The position numbers and the translations under genes are program-made. DNA of 27,513 nt, taken from NCBI GenBank assembly GCA_040880305.1, contig JBBDIP010000031.1:1-27513 (forward strand), read 5' to 3'. This DNA is from JBBDIP01 sp040880305. Its GTDB lineage: Bacteria > Bacillota > Sulfobacillia > Fermentithermobacillales > Fermentithermobacillaceae. The notes below the pieces were generated by a model. It was not told the DNA's origin, did no database searches, and saw only the letters and a program-made list of their open reading frames with translations. Numbering within the stretch: position 1 is the stretch's first letter; each line of letters starts with the position of its first letter. This document shows, piece by piece, positions 6,229-14,654 of this stretch.

Positions 6229-6798
6229 CTATTCTTCCATCTGTTTGGCCAAAAACCCCGCAGCTGTCTCAGCGAGCTTCAGCTCCAGTTCGCCGACAGT
6301 CGCGCCAGGTTCCCTGGTGCATATGATCACAGCGCCTATCGGATCGCCCTCCGCAATGATAGGGGCTATTACTTCAGATGTGAACTTGCACCCGGCTTCT
6401 TCGTCAGTGATGCATTCCTTGCAGTACCTATCCTCACCTGGCCGGGCTATCAGGACAGGCTTCCTATCCTCCATGATCTTCTCGACGGCGGGTGAGATCC
6501 TCTTGTTGAGGAATTCCTTCTTTGGAGCGCCTGAAACCGCGATAAGGGTGTCCCTGTCGGCGATCATGGCGATGTGCCCTGTGGCCTCGGCCAGCGAATC
6601 GGCGTACTCCTTCGCAAACTCCCCCAGTTCACCTATGGGAGAGTACTTCTTGAGGATGACTTCGCCATCGCGGTCAACGAAGATTTCCAGGGGATCGCCT
6701 TCTCTGATTCGAAGGGTCCGCCGGATTTCCTTGGGGATAACAACCCTACCCAGGTCGTCGATGCGCCTTACTATGCCCGTTGCTTTCGTGTCAACCAC
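6229..6798 (-). CDS. spoVT: Stage V sporulation protein T (SpoVT), transcription regulator
   Basis: An N-terminal AbrB-type swapped-hairpin domain (about residues 5-53; RRIDDLGRVVIPKEIRRTLRI) is followed by a GAF domain (about 57-189), nearly identical in plan to B. subtilis SpoVT. SpoVT regulates forespore sigma-G genes. The longest frame starts with a GTG at 6796-6798 that overlaps the ribosome site GGGGAGG. The family start ATG-Lys-Ala-Thr-Gly corresponds here to ACG (6787-6789), which sits at the ideal 8-base spacing, so the true start is in doubt. The GAF part contains Cys126, 129 and 137 (CxxC-x7-C), not present in B. subtilis SpoVT. Confidence 0.95.
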   Translation of the reverse strand: MVDTKATGIVRRIDDLGRVVIPKEIRRTLRIREGDPLEIFVDRDGEVILKKYSPIGELGEFAKEYADSLAEATGHIAMIADRDTLIAVSGAPKKEFLNKRISPAVEKIMEDRKPVLIARPGEDRYCKECITDEEAGCKFTSEVIAPIIAEGDPIGAVIICTREPGATVGELELKLAETAAGFLAKQMEE

Positions 6799-6804
6799 CT
6801 CCCC
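6798..6804 (-). promoter_or_regulatory. Ribosome binding site that points to an ACG start for spoVT
   Basis: GGGGAGG lies exactly 8 bases before ACG (6787-6789), the codon at the family's conserved start position. The GTG at 6796-6798 overlaps this site and so is badly placed for initiation. Confidence 0.55.
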
Positions 6805-6828
6805 AGCGAGGCTTACCGCCTGCCTTGC

Positions 6829-6859
6829 TAGTATATAGGTGTTTTGGAATCGCTATTCA
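6829..6859 (-). promoter_or_regulatory. Sigma-G-type promoter of spoVT
   Basis: The minus strand shows TGAATA (6854-6859), then 18 bases, then TATACTA (6829-6835). The sigma-G consensus is GHATR, 17-18 bases, CATWHTA; only the first base of the -10 differs. The -35 overlaps the stop codon of mfd. spoVT is a sigma-G gene in B. subtilis, so position and sequence agree. Confidence 0.7.
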
Positions 6860-9800
6860 CTGGAGGCGAGGTAGCGGACGAGGGCAAGTCCCCTGTCCAA
6901 AGCGGCGGAACTCTTCTCTATGGGGATGGAAAGGCACTGGCTGCGGCGGTCGAACTCGGCTCCCGGAAACTTCCTGTCAAGCGCCGCCAAAGCGTTCACC
7001 GGGAACAGGTGGGGGACCTCTACTTTGAGGCTCAGTCGCTCACGTCCGAGGACTACGTCGGGGCGGGCGAGGGATATCTGCGTAATCCCCATCTTGCCCG
7101 CATACAACCGCATGGCGGCAACGTCCACCAGGTTCGTGACCTCGATCGGCCACTCGCCGTAGCGGTCGCGGAGCTCGGTCTCAATCTCCAAAAGCGACTC
7201 CAGGTCGGCTGCACTGGCAATGCGTTTGTAGAAAGTAAACCGCTCCTTGGGGTTCTCCACGTAGATCTGCGGCAGGTAGGCGTCCACCGGGATCTCGACC
7301 CCGGTCAGGATCCGCTCCACCGCCTCCTCCTTTTGCCCTCGCAGGCTGCGGACCGCCTTCTCCAAAAGACTCACGTACATCTCGTAGCCCACCTGATGCA
7401 TGAAGCCGTGCTGCTCGGCGCCCAGGAGGTTGCCGGCACCGCGTATCTCCATGTCGCGCATCGCGAGCCTGTAGCCCGACCCCATTTGGGTGAAGTCGCG
7501 CAGGGCCGAAAGCCTCTCTTCGGCTATGTAGGTCATGCTCCTGTCGTGCTTGTAAGTGAAGTAGGCGTAAGCGATCCTGTTGGAGCGACCGACGCGGCCG
7601 CGAAGTTGGTAGAGCTGGGCAAGCCCCAGTTTGTCGGCGTCTTCTACGATAAGCGTGTTGACGTTAGGCAGGTCTAGCCCCGACTCGATGATGGTGGTCG
7701 AGATAAGCACGTCGTACCGCCCCTGCAAGAAGTCCGCCATGGTGAGGGCGAGCTGGCCTTCTTGCATTTTGCCGTGGGCCACGGCGATCCGGGCCTCCGG
7801 CACCAGGGATTGCACCTTGGAAAACACCCGGCCGATGGAGTAAACCCGGTTGTAAACGTAGAAGACCTGTCCCCCGCGACGCATCTCCCTGCGTATGGCC
7901 TGAGAGATGAGAGACTGGTTCGTCGGCACCACATAGGTCTCCACCGGGAAACGCCCCTCGGGCGGCGTCTCGATGACGCTGATGTCGCGCAGACCCGCCA
8001 TCGCCATGTTTAGCGTGCGCGGTATGGGTGTGGCCGTAAGCGTGAGGACGTCGCAGTCCTCGGACATCTCCTTGAGCTTCTCCTTCTGCGCGACGCCGAA
8101 CCGGTGCTCTTCGTCGATGATGAGGAGTCCCAGGTCTTTGAACTTCACATCTTTACTGAGCAGGCGGTGAGTCCCGATAACGATGTCCGCGCCGCCTGTG
8201 GATACCTCAGAGATTATCTTCTTCTGCTCAGACGCCGAGCGGAATCGGGATAGGCACAAGATGGATATGGGGTAGTCAGCGAACCGCCTGGCAAAGGTGG
8301 CGCCGTGCTGCTCAGCGAGGATCGTTGTGGGGACAAGCACGCCGACCTGCTTGCCGTCCATCACGGCCTTGAAAGCGGCGCGCATCGCGACTTCGGTTTT
8401 GCCGAAGCCGACATCGCCGCAAAGGAGCCTGTCCACCGGCGTGGGTTGCTCCATGTCCTCTTTGATCTCCTGCGTCGCCTGCGCCTGGTCAGCAGTGTCC
8501 TCGTACTCGAAAGCCTCTTCGAACTGGCTCTGCCACGGGGTATCCGCCGAGAAGGCATAGCCCCTCTTTGACTTCCTCCTGGCTTCGAGCACCAGGAGCT
8601 TCTTGGCCATGTCCTCGACCGAGGCCCTCACCCGGGCCTTCAAGCGCTGCCAGTCGCCGGTCCCGAGCTTTTGGAGCGACGGCGGCTTGCCTTCGGACCC
8701 AATGTAGCGTTCGATAGCGTCAACTTGGTCGATGGGGACGTAGAGGGCGTCGCTTCCGGCGTAGCGGAGATACAGGTAGTCTCTGGTCACTCCGGCCACC
8801 GTCATGGTCTTGAGCCCCATGAACTGGCCGATGCCGTGAGTGGAGTGGACGACGTAGTCGCCGGCCGATAGTTCCCGCCAATCGATCGAGGCCTTGGCTT
8901 TCTTGGTCTTCCTCTGTCTGACCTGCGTCCGCCCGTAGACTTCGGATTCGGTGAAGACCGAAAGACCTAGCGACTCCACGTTGAACCCGTTCTCGCCGCT
9001 GCCCAGCGACAACGTGACCAGAGAGGGGCGAGGTTCCTCCGCTGTCGAGTCCACCGTCACCGACCATATCTCCTGCCGCTCCATCCACTTTGCAAGGAGT
9101 GAGCGGCGGTCGACGCTGCCTGCCAGCACTACGACCCGCTTACCCTTGGCCAGCAGTTCCTTGAACTCGCCTCCAAGGTCGTTCCAGCGCCCGGCGAAGC
9201 CGACCTGCTGCGACGAGTCGGATTCCACGATGTCGCCGAGCCGCACACCCGGGATCGCGCGCGCTATCAGCGAGAACATGACGTGGCACTTGGATAGCGT
9301 CTGCATGACCCGGCCAACGGGGAAGTAGACCATTGCTTCCCTATTGCCCATGGTGCCCGCCACCAGGCGCGCGGAAGCGATTTCGGCGCCGATCCTCTCG
9401 AACTCAGAAAGGACGTCCTGGCACCTGCCCATCTCGTTCACAAGAAGGAGCGCCCCCGGCGCGTAATCTTGCAGCGTGGCTCCGGTTTCCTCTTGTCCTT
9501 CCACGGTGTCGTTGGCCGGGGTGACGAAGACTTGGTCGACGTTGCTCATGGAAACCTGGGTCTCCGGGTCAAAGGTACGGATGGACTCTATCTCATCGAA
9601 AGCGAACTCAAACCGAAAAGGCGCCTCGGCGCCTGGCGGAAAAACGTCAAGTATGCCTCCGCGAAGCGCGACCTGCCCCCTCGTCTCCACCGAGAACTCG
9701 CGCCGGTAGCCGGCTTCCACCAGCTGCCTCACCAGGTCCGTTGGCGATATCGCCATCCCCTTGGAGTAGCGATTGCACATGGCAGCAAACTGGGCGGGCG

Positions 9801-10200
9801 GTGTAAGAGAGCGCAGCAGAGATGTTGCGGGCAGCACCACGACCGGCGGCTCTCCCATAGGGGCGGCAAGCCTGGCAATAGTGGAGACTCTCATCCACAA
9901 GGACTCCTGGTTGGCCCCGTGTTCGAACGGCATGACCTCGCGTGCGGGGAATAGGACGACCCGGTCCGACCCCAGTAGATCGCCCAGGTCTCTCTTGGCG
10001 GTCACCGCCTCTTCAGGATTGGGGACCACCAGAAAGGCGGGACGGTCCAGATTGCGGCAAATCGAAGCAGCGGAGGCCAGGTACGCGAAGCCCTGCGCCC
10101 CCACAATCTGAATGGGAGTCTTGCCGGCGGATATTGCCTCTTCTGCCCGGCGAAGGCTCCCACTACGCGCCAATAGGTTTAGCAGTCCAGGATGCGGCAT
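6853..10200 (-). CDS. mfd: Transcription-repair coupling factor Mfd
   Basis: The 1115-residue protein has the full Mfd plan: N-terminal UvrB-like region, CarD-type RNA polymerase interaction domain (YVVHSTHGIGQFMGL, near residue 455), SF2 translocase with Walker A GDVGFGKTE (near 595) and Walker B DEEHRFG (near 694), a TATPIPRT motif and the C-terminal TRCF domain. Mfd removes stalled RNA polymerase and recruits UvrA. The ATG at 10200 overlaps the pth stop (TAATG), so I prefer it to the longer frame starting at 10260 inside pth. Mfd after pth is the conserved Bacillota order (B. subtilis has the small gene fin between them). Confidence 0.97.
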   Translation of the reverse strand: MPHPGLLNLLARSGSLRRAEEAISAGKTPIQIVGAQGFAYLASAASICRNLDRPAFLVVPNPEEAVTAKRDLGDLLGSDRVVLFPAREVMPFEHGANQESLWMRVSTIARLAAPMGEPPVVVLPATSLLRSLTPPAQFAAMCNRYSKGMAISPTDLVRQLVEAGYRREFSVETRGQVALRGGILDVFPPGAEAPFRFEFAFDEIESIRTFDPETQVSMSNVDQVFVTPANDTVEGQEETGATLQDYAPGALLLVNEMGRCQDVLSEFERIGAEIASARLVAGTMGNREAMVYFPVGRVMQTLSKCHVMFSLIARAIPGVRLGDIVESDSSQQVGFAGRWNDLGGEFKELLAKGKRVVVLAGSVDRRSLLAKWMERQEIWSVTVDSTAEEPRPSLVTLSLGSGENGFNVESLGLSVFTESEVYGRTQVRQRKTKKAKASIDWRELSAGDYVVHSTHGIGQFMGLKTMTVAGVTRDYLYLRYAGSDALYVPIDQVDAIERYIGSEGKPPSLQKLGTGDWQRLKARVRASVEDMAKKLLVLEARRKSKRGYAFSADTPWQSQFEEAFEYEDTADQAQATQEIKEDMEQPTPVDRLLCGDVGFGKTEVAMRAAFKAVMDGKQVGVLVPTTILAEQHGATFARRFADYPISILCLSRFRSASEQKKIISEVSTGGADIVIGTHRLLSKDVKFKDLGLLIIDEEHRFGVAQKEKLKEMSEDCDVLTLTATPIPRTLNMAMAGLRDISVIETPPEGRFPVETYVVPTNQSLISQAIRREMRRGGQVFYVYNRVYSIGRVFSKVQSLVPEARIAVAHGKMQEGQLALTMADFLQGRYDVLISTTIIESGLDLPNVNTLIVEDADKLGLAQLYQLRGRVGRSNRIAYAYFTYKHDRSMTYIAEERLSALRDFTQMGSGYRLAMRDMEIRGAGNLLGAEQHGFMHQVGYEMYVSLLEKAVRSLRGQKEEAVERILTGVEIPVDAYLPQIYVENPKERFTFYKRIASAADLESLLEIETELRDRYGEWPIEVTNLVDVAAMRLYAGKMGITQISLARPDVVLGRERLSLKVEVPHLFPVNALAALDRKFPGAEFDRRSQCLSIPIEKSSAALDRGLALVRYLASSE

Positions 10201-10775
10201 TACTTGTTGGCTCCGTCTTCCTCTGTGCCGTTCTGGCCGTTGTACTCTCCCATCGCCCAATCGATGCCTTTGGCGAACACGCTCATGGCGGCCGCTGCGG
10301 ACAGCCAGATGACGTCCTCAAGGGTCTGCGCGTCCCTCTTGGAGAAGGGCTCGAGCACGAAGTCGACTGGGTCGACGCCCTCGGGTGGCCTGCCGACCCC
10401 GATCTTGATCCGGGGAAACTCGGTAGTGCCCAGGTGGGCCGCGATGGACTCGATCCCCTTGTGCCCGCCCGAACTGCCCTTTCTCCTGATCCTGATCTTG
10501 CCGAAAGGCAGGTCCATGTCGTCGTGGATTACCAGGATGTCGGCAGGCGAGACGCCGTAGTCCCGCGCTACCTCCGATACGGCCTGTCCACTGGCGTTCA
10601 TGTAGGTCAGCGGCTTGACCAGGAGGATCTCTCCCTTGGCAACCTCGCTGAAACCGTGTTCGGAAAAGGAAATACGCAGTCGCCCGGCAAGCTCGCGGAG
10701 CGCCATGTACCCCACGTTGTGCCGGGTGTTCGCGTATTTTCGTCCAGGATTACCGAGCCCTACAACACATTTCAT
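10200..10775 (-). CDS. pth: Peptidyl-tRNA hydrolase
   Basis: The 191-residue enzyme releases peptides from peptidyl-tRNA that drops off ribosomes. It has the GLGNPGRKYANTRHNVGY signature with catalytic His19 and Asn9, LTYMNASG with Asn60, and HDDMDLP with Asp85. The motif usually written GGHNG reads GGHKG here, a Lys in place of the Asn that contacts substrate; Lys or Arg may occur at this site in related bacteria, so this is probably neutral. It is downstream of rplY and overlaps mfd at TAATG. In B. subtilis this gene is spoVC. Confidence 0.97.
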   Translation of the reverse strand: MKCVVGLGNPGRKYANTRHNVGYMALRELAGRLRISFSEHGFSEVAKGEILLVKPLTYMNASGQAVSEVARDYGVSPADILVIHDDMDLPFGKIRIRRKGSSGGHKGIESIAAHLGTTEFPRIKIGVGRPPEGVDPVDFVLEPFSKRDAQTLEDVIWLSAAAAMSVFAKGIDWAMGEYNGQNGTEEDGANK

Positions 10776-10814
10776 CCCAGCGGTTCACCGCGTTGGACCA
10801 GACTTTCGGACAGG

Positions 10815-11456
10815 CTAACTCTTGGGGGACTCTGGCTTCTCGGGCTTGGCTTCGGCAACGGGGGCAGCGCCCTCGACCGGCGTTTCCACGGCCTTCTCCT
10901 CGACTGCCTTAGGAGTCACGGCAGCTACGAGCACTTGGCCGGGCGACGTGACCAGTCTCACGTTGTCGGGGAGAGTGACCTCGCCGGCAGTGACCGAACC
11001 ACCGTGCCCTAGCCCGGCCACGCTGACAGTGACGTTGTTCGGGATTTCCGTGGGCAGGCACTCGATGGAGATGTGGCGGAGCTGCCGTTGGAGTATGAAC
11101 CCGTTCTTCTCCAGGATGTCGCCACCTGTAACGACGACGGGGATTTCGGTCCTGACCTTCTCGGTCAGCGAGATCTTGTGAAGGTCGAAGTGGAGAGGCT
11201 TGCGGCTTATGGGGTCGTATACCGCATCCTGCACCATGACGTCTCCCTCGAAATCTGAGTTCTCGACCGAGACGTGATGGATGCGGATCCCTATCCTGCC
11301 CAGCACTTTCTTCACTGCCGGGGCATCCAAGGCGACGGCCACGGGCTCAATGGACTTCCCGTATATGATCGCTGGCACCAGATTGTTCTTACGGCAAGCC
11401 CTGGCTGCTCCCTTGCCGGTCCCTCTTGGTTTTAGCACGACGACTTCCTGCGCCAC
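10815..11456 (-). CDS. rplY: 50S ribosomal protein L25 / general stress protein Ctc
   Basis: The 213-residue protein is the long, two-domain CTC/TL5 form: an N-terminal L25 5S-rRNA-binding domain (about residues 1-92, with GKGAARACRKNNLVPAIIYG and RKPLHFDLHKI) and a C-terminal beta domain (about 93-185, with GGxxxxxxRQLRHISIECLPTEIPNNV), plus a disordered Ala/Glu/Pro tail. It binds 5S rRNA in the large subunit. It lies between prs and pth, the B. subtilis prs-ctc-spoVC order. Confidence 0.96.
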   Translation of the reverse strand: MAQEVVVLKPRGTGKGAARACRKNNLVPAIIYGKSIEPVAVALDAPAVKKVLGRIGIRIHHVSVENSDFEGDVMVQDAVYDPISRKPLHFDLHKISLTEKVRTEIPVVVTGGDILEKNGFILQRQLRHISIECLPTEIPNNVTVSVAGLGHGGSVTAGEVTLPDNVRLVTSPGQVLVAAVTPKAVEEKAVETPVEGAAPVAEAKPEKPESPKS

Positions 11457-11485
11457 TCTGACTCATCCTTTCAACTTCCTGTGAC

Positions 11486-12433
11486 TTACCTGAACATCTC
11501 AGATACGGAATGTCCCTCATGGATACGGATGATAGCGTCTCCCAGAATGGGAGCCACAGATAATACTTTTACCAGAGGACGGATGCTCTCTACAATGGGA
11601 ATCGTGTCGGTGACCACGAGTTCTTGGAAACCGGCCTCCTCCATGTTGCTTTTGGCCTGCCCAGAGAAGATGCCGTGGGTCGCGCACGCGGTGATAGACG
11701 TAGCCCCGAGACGCCTTAAGGCGTGGGTCGCCTGCAAGAGGCTTCCGCCGGTATCTATCATGTCGTCCAAGATGATTGCGTGATGTCCTGCCACTTTGCC
11801 AACCACGTTCATGACCTCGACCAGGTTGGGCTCGGGCCGTCTCTTGTCAATGAAAGCCACAGGCAGGTCGAGCCTCTCGGCCATATCTCTGGCTCTGGGG
11901 ATGCTCCCGGCGTCGGGAGAAACCACCACGTGGTCCGTAAGGTCCTTGGTCTTCAAGTAGTCCGAAAGTATCCTGTTAGCGGTGAGGTGGTCGACCGGGA
12001 TGTCGAAAAAGCCCTGGATCTGACCCGAATGGAGGTCCACTGCTAGCACGCGGTTGACTCCGGCGTTGGTGAGCAGGTTGGCCACCAGTTTAGCCGTGAT
12101 CGGCTCGCGCCCTCTGGTCTTCCTGTCCTGCCGGGCGTAGCCGTAGTAGGGGATCACGGCGGTGATGCGGTCGGCCGATGCCCGCTTTAGGGCATCGATA
12201 AGGATAAGCAGTTCCATCAGATTGTCGTTGACCGGGCCGCACGTAGGTTGAATCACGAAGGCGTCGGAACCCCGCACGTTTTCGTTGATGATTACCTTGG
12301 TCTCCCCGTCCGAGAAGTGCGAGACTTCGGCGTTCCCCAAAGGCACGCCAATGTGTTTGCAGATGCTCTCGGCCAGAGTCTTATTGGCGTTCCCGGACAA
12401 AACCTGCAACCTCTTATCACCGTAGGGCGACAT
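11486..12433 (-). CDS. prs: Ribose-phosphate pyrophosphokinase
   Basis: The 315-residue protein is a class I PRPP synthetase. It transfers pyrophosphate from ATP to ribose 5-phosphate, feeding nucleotide, His and Trp synthesis. Visible motifs are GNANKTLAE, the flexible catalytic loop YYGYARQDRKTRGREPI, the metal-binding DLHSGQIQGFF, and the ribose-phosphate-binding loop DDMIDTGGS. The SPD loop reads SPDAGSIPRAR where most enzymes have a GG pair, a mild variant. It starts 9 bases after the end of glmU and is certainly co-transcribed with it. Confidence 0.97.
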   Translation of the reverse strand: MSPYGDKRLQVLSGNANKTLAESICKHIGVPLGNAEVSHFSDGETKVIINENVRGSDAFVIQPTCGPVNDNLMELLILIDALKRASADRITAVIPYYGYARQDRKTRGREPITAKLVANLLTNAGVNRVLAVDLHSGQIQGFFDIPVDHLTANRILSDYLKTKDLTDHVVVSPDAGSIPRARDMAERLDLPVAFIDKRRPEPNLVEVMNVVGKVAGHHAIILDDMIDTGGSLLQATHALRRLGATSITACATHGIFSGQAKSNMEEAGFQELVVTDTIPIVESIRPLVKVLSVAPILGDAIIRIHEGHSVSEMFR

Positions 12434-12442
12434 CTCTTGCTG

Positions 12443-13861
12443 CTACCTCCCCTGTTGTTTTCTCCGGGCCACCCAGCCCTCTTTGTTCACCTGCCGCTCC
12501 CTGGCAATAGCCAGAGAACCGGCGGGGACCTCGAGGTTCACCGTCGACCCGGCTGCGACGTAAGCGCCCTTCCCAACCTTAACGGGCGCGATCAGGTTCG
12601 TGTTGCATCCGATAAAAGCACCGTCTTCGATGATAGTTCTGTACTTGCGAGCTCCGTCGTAGTTGACGGTCACCGTGCCCGCCCCTATGTTAACTCCGGC
12701 GCCCATGTCGGTGTCGCCGGTGTAACTGTGATGGTGGACCTTGGTCTTCTTGCCGATGACGGAGTTCTTGATCTCGGCAAAATTGCCGATCAGCACGTCG
12801 TCAGCCAAGGTCGTATTCGGTCGGAGGTGGGAGTATGGCCCTATCTGGACGTTCTTGCCGACATCCGAGTCCTCCACCACGGATGACCAAATCCTGCTGC
12901 TATCCCCTATCTTTGAGTTCAGTATCTCGGTGCCGGGGCCGATCACGCAGTCCGACCCTATGACCGTCCCGCCTCGCAGGTAGGTGTGAGGTTCGATCAC
13001 AGTATCCTGGCCTACCGCGACGCCCGAGTCCACGTAAGTGGAAGAAGGGTCCCTGACTGTGACGCCGCTCCGCATGAGTTCCCCGAGGATCTGGCGGCGT
13101 TTCTGCTCCTCAACCTCGGCCAGTTCCTGCCTGTCGTTGACGCCAAGGACCTCTGACGGGTCCTTGGCCACCATGCCGGCCACTTTGACGCCTTTGGAGG
13201 CTGCTATCTGCACCATATCTGTGAGGTAGTACTCGTGCTTGGAGTTGTTGTCGGTGATATCAAAGAGGAGTTGGTCAAGCAAGTTCCGCTTGACCAGGTA
13301 GATCGCGGCATTGACTTCGGTCACGCCTGCTTCGGCGGGAGCGAGGTCGCGGGCCTCGACTATCCTCTCCACGTTCCCGCCCGGTCCCCGCACTATTCTT
13401 CCGTAGGATGCGGGATCATCAGGCACGTACGAGATGAGAGCGAGACCCGCGGATTCACGGCAGTAGAACTCGTAAAACTCGCTGAGCAGAGCGCTCGAGA
13501 ATAGCGGGGTCGTATCGCCGCAGAGCACCAGAACGTCGCCGCCTTGACCTGCCAGGTCCGCTTGGGCGCACATGACCGCGTGCCCGGTCCCTTTCTGCTC
13601 CCTCTGCCAAGCGAAACGCAGGTCACCGGCGAAAGACTTGTCCTTATTCCAGGTATCGGTGATCCCACGTTGGACTTCCTCGCCCCTGTGGCCGATCACG
13701 ACCACTATCCTTTTGGGCGATAGTGTCGCCAGGGTGTCCAGCGTGTAGTCAATCATGGGACGCCCGCAAACAGTGAAAAGGACCTTCGGATTCTTGGACT
13801 TCATCCGGGTCCCTTCGCCTGCAGCCAGGACAACTACAGATAAGTTGCGCTCGTAAGGCAT
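12443..13861 (-). CDS. glmU: Bifunctional UDP-GlcNAc pyrophosphorylase / glucosamine-1-phosphate acetyltransferase
   Basis: The 472-residue protein makes UDP-GlcNAc for peptidoglycan. The N-terminal Rossmann uridyltransferase domain shows LAAGEGTRMKS (12-22), Lys26 in NPKVLF, QKGTGHAV and GDTTPL. From about residue 260 a left-handed beta-helix of hexapeptide repeats forms the acetyltransferase, with PYSHLRP, GAGTVTVNYDG and the acid/base His in HHHSYTGD. The ATG is preceded by AGGAGA. In B. subtilis glmU (gcaD) also precedes prs. Confidence 0.97.
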   Translation of the reverse strand: MPYERNLSVVVLAAGEGTRMKSKNPKVLFTVCGRPMIDYTLDTLATLSPKRIVVVIGHRGEEVQRGITDTWNKDKSFAGDLRFAWQREQKGTGHAVMCAQADLAGQGGDVLVLCGDTTPLFSSALLSEFYEFYCRESAGLALISYVPDDPASYGRIVRGPGGNVERIVEARDLAPAEAGVTEVNAAIYLVKRNLLDQLLFDITDNNSKHEYYLTDMVQIAASKGVKVAGMVAKDPSEVLGVNDRQELAEVEEQKRRQILGELMRSGVTVRDPSSTYVDSGVAVGQDTVIEPHTYLRGGTVIGSDCVIGPGTEILNSKIGDSSRIWSSVVEDSDVGKNVQIGPYSHLRPNTTLADDVLIGNFAEIKNSVIGKKTKVHHHSYTGDTDMGAGVNIGAGTVTVNYDGARKYRTIIEDGAFIGCNTNLIAPVKVGKGAYVAAGSTVNLEVPAGSLAIARERQVNKEGWVARRKQQGR

Positions 13862-13879
13862 CTCAATCTCTCCTTGGCC

Positions 13880-13888
13880 ATTATATCA
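13880..13888 (-). promoter_or_regulatory. Extended -10 promoter candidate for glmU-prs
   Basis: TGATATAAT on the minus strand is a perfect extended -10 element overlapping the stop codon of the nucleotidyltransferase gene. No good -35 lies at 17 bases. The predicted start would leave a leader of only about 12 bases with the ribosome site at its very start, so the call is tentative. Confidence 0.35.
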
Positions 13889-14654
13889 CTTTGCCAGGAT
13901 ACGGCGGCAAAGCTCCAAGTCAGAGGGTTTGTCTACGTCCACCCCGATTTCGGGGCTGGCCCCCAGGATGGCCCTGACCTCAAGCCCGAGGATCCGGTGC
14001 ACCCTCTTCTCGAACTCGCCCACCCTCGCCTGCTTCAAGAACAGCTTCACGAGGAGACCGAACCCCAGCACGGCGGCCATTTTCAGTGGTTCCTTGCGAT
14101 GGGCGATCATCTTTTCAGCCATTGGCCAGGCTTTTTGTACGACGGCTCTTCTGACCAGGAAGATGTTGCCACCCGTATATGTGCCTTCTTTGAAGGTCAC
14201 GTAAGTCCTTGTCACGCCCGGGAACGCCCTGTCGCAGTCATTCTTGTCGGAGGCGGGGTAGCAGAAATCGGCGCCCGTGGCAAGGCACTTATCCAGAAGA
14301 TCTTCGATGATTCGGGAGGTGACCAGGGGGACGTCGGACGCGCACAGCAGGACGAACTCTGTCCCGGCATGATGCAGCCCGATCTTGACGTTCTCAAACA
14401 GGCTGTCGCCAGGCGGGACCAGTCTCACCTGATCACTTTCATATTGGGTGAGCCCGACTTCAGGGCCGATAAGGTACACCTGCCCCACCCTAGGGACAGC
14501 GGCCAGCGCATCCAGTAGATACGACACCATGGGTTTGCCGGCGATCTCTATGTCCATGATGTGATCGCGGCCGTGGGTCGTGGCGANNNNNNNNNNCGCC
14601 GGCCAGTTTGCCCGTGTTCTCCCTGCCGGCCAGCACCACCGCGTCTATCTTCAT
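13886..14654 (-). CDS. Nucleotidyltransferase (NTP transferase family, MobA/IspD-like), interrupted by an assembly gap
   Basis: The start is an ATG at 14654 that overlaps the ispE stop (ATGA). The first residues MKIDAVVLAGREN carry the nucleotide-binding LAG motif of the glycosyltransferase-A-like NTP transferase superfamily. After the gap come IEIAGKPMVSYLLDAL and LLCASDVPLV, the metal-binding SDVP element. The C-terminal half has the basic, hydrophobic tail seen in a Bacillota group annotated only as NTP transferase. The sugar or alcohol phosphate used is unknown. As written, ten Ns shift the frame; the two halves read through if the true gap is a multiple of three bases. Its place next to ispE and glmU suggests envelope or isoprenoid precursor work. 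Confidence 0.8.
14587..14596. other. Assembly gap (10 Ns)
   Basis: Ten Ns interrupt the 5' end of the nucleotidyltransferase gene. Upstream coding is 58 bases from the ATG and the downstream frame needs 29 bases to the Met at 14557, so an intact gene needs a gap length divisible by three. Ten is therefore probably a placeholder, not a measured size. Confidence 0.98.

Noticed and set aside
9942..11012. 356-aa plus-strand reading frame across mfd, pth and rplY
   Set aside because: It spans three confirmed genes on the other strand and has no recognisable domain.
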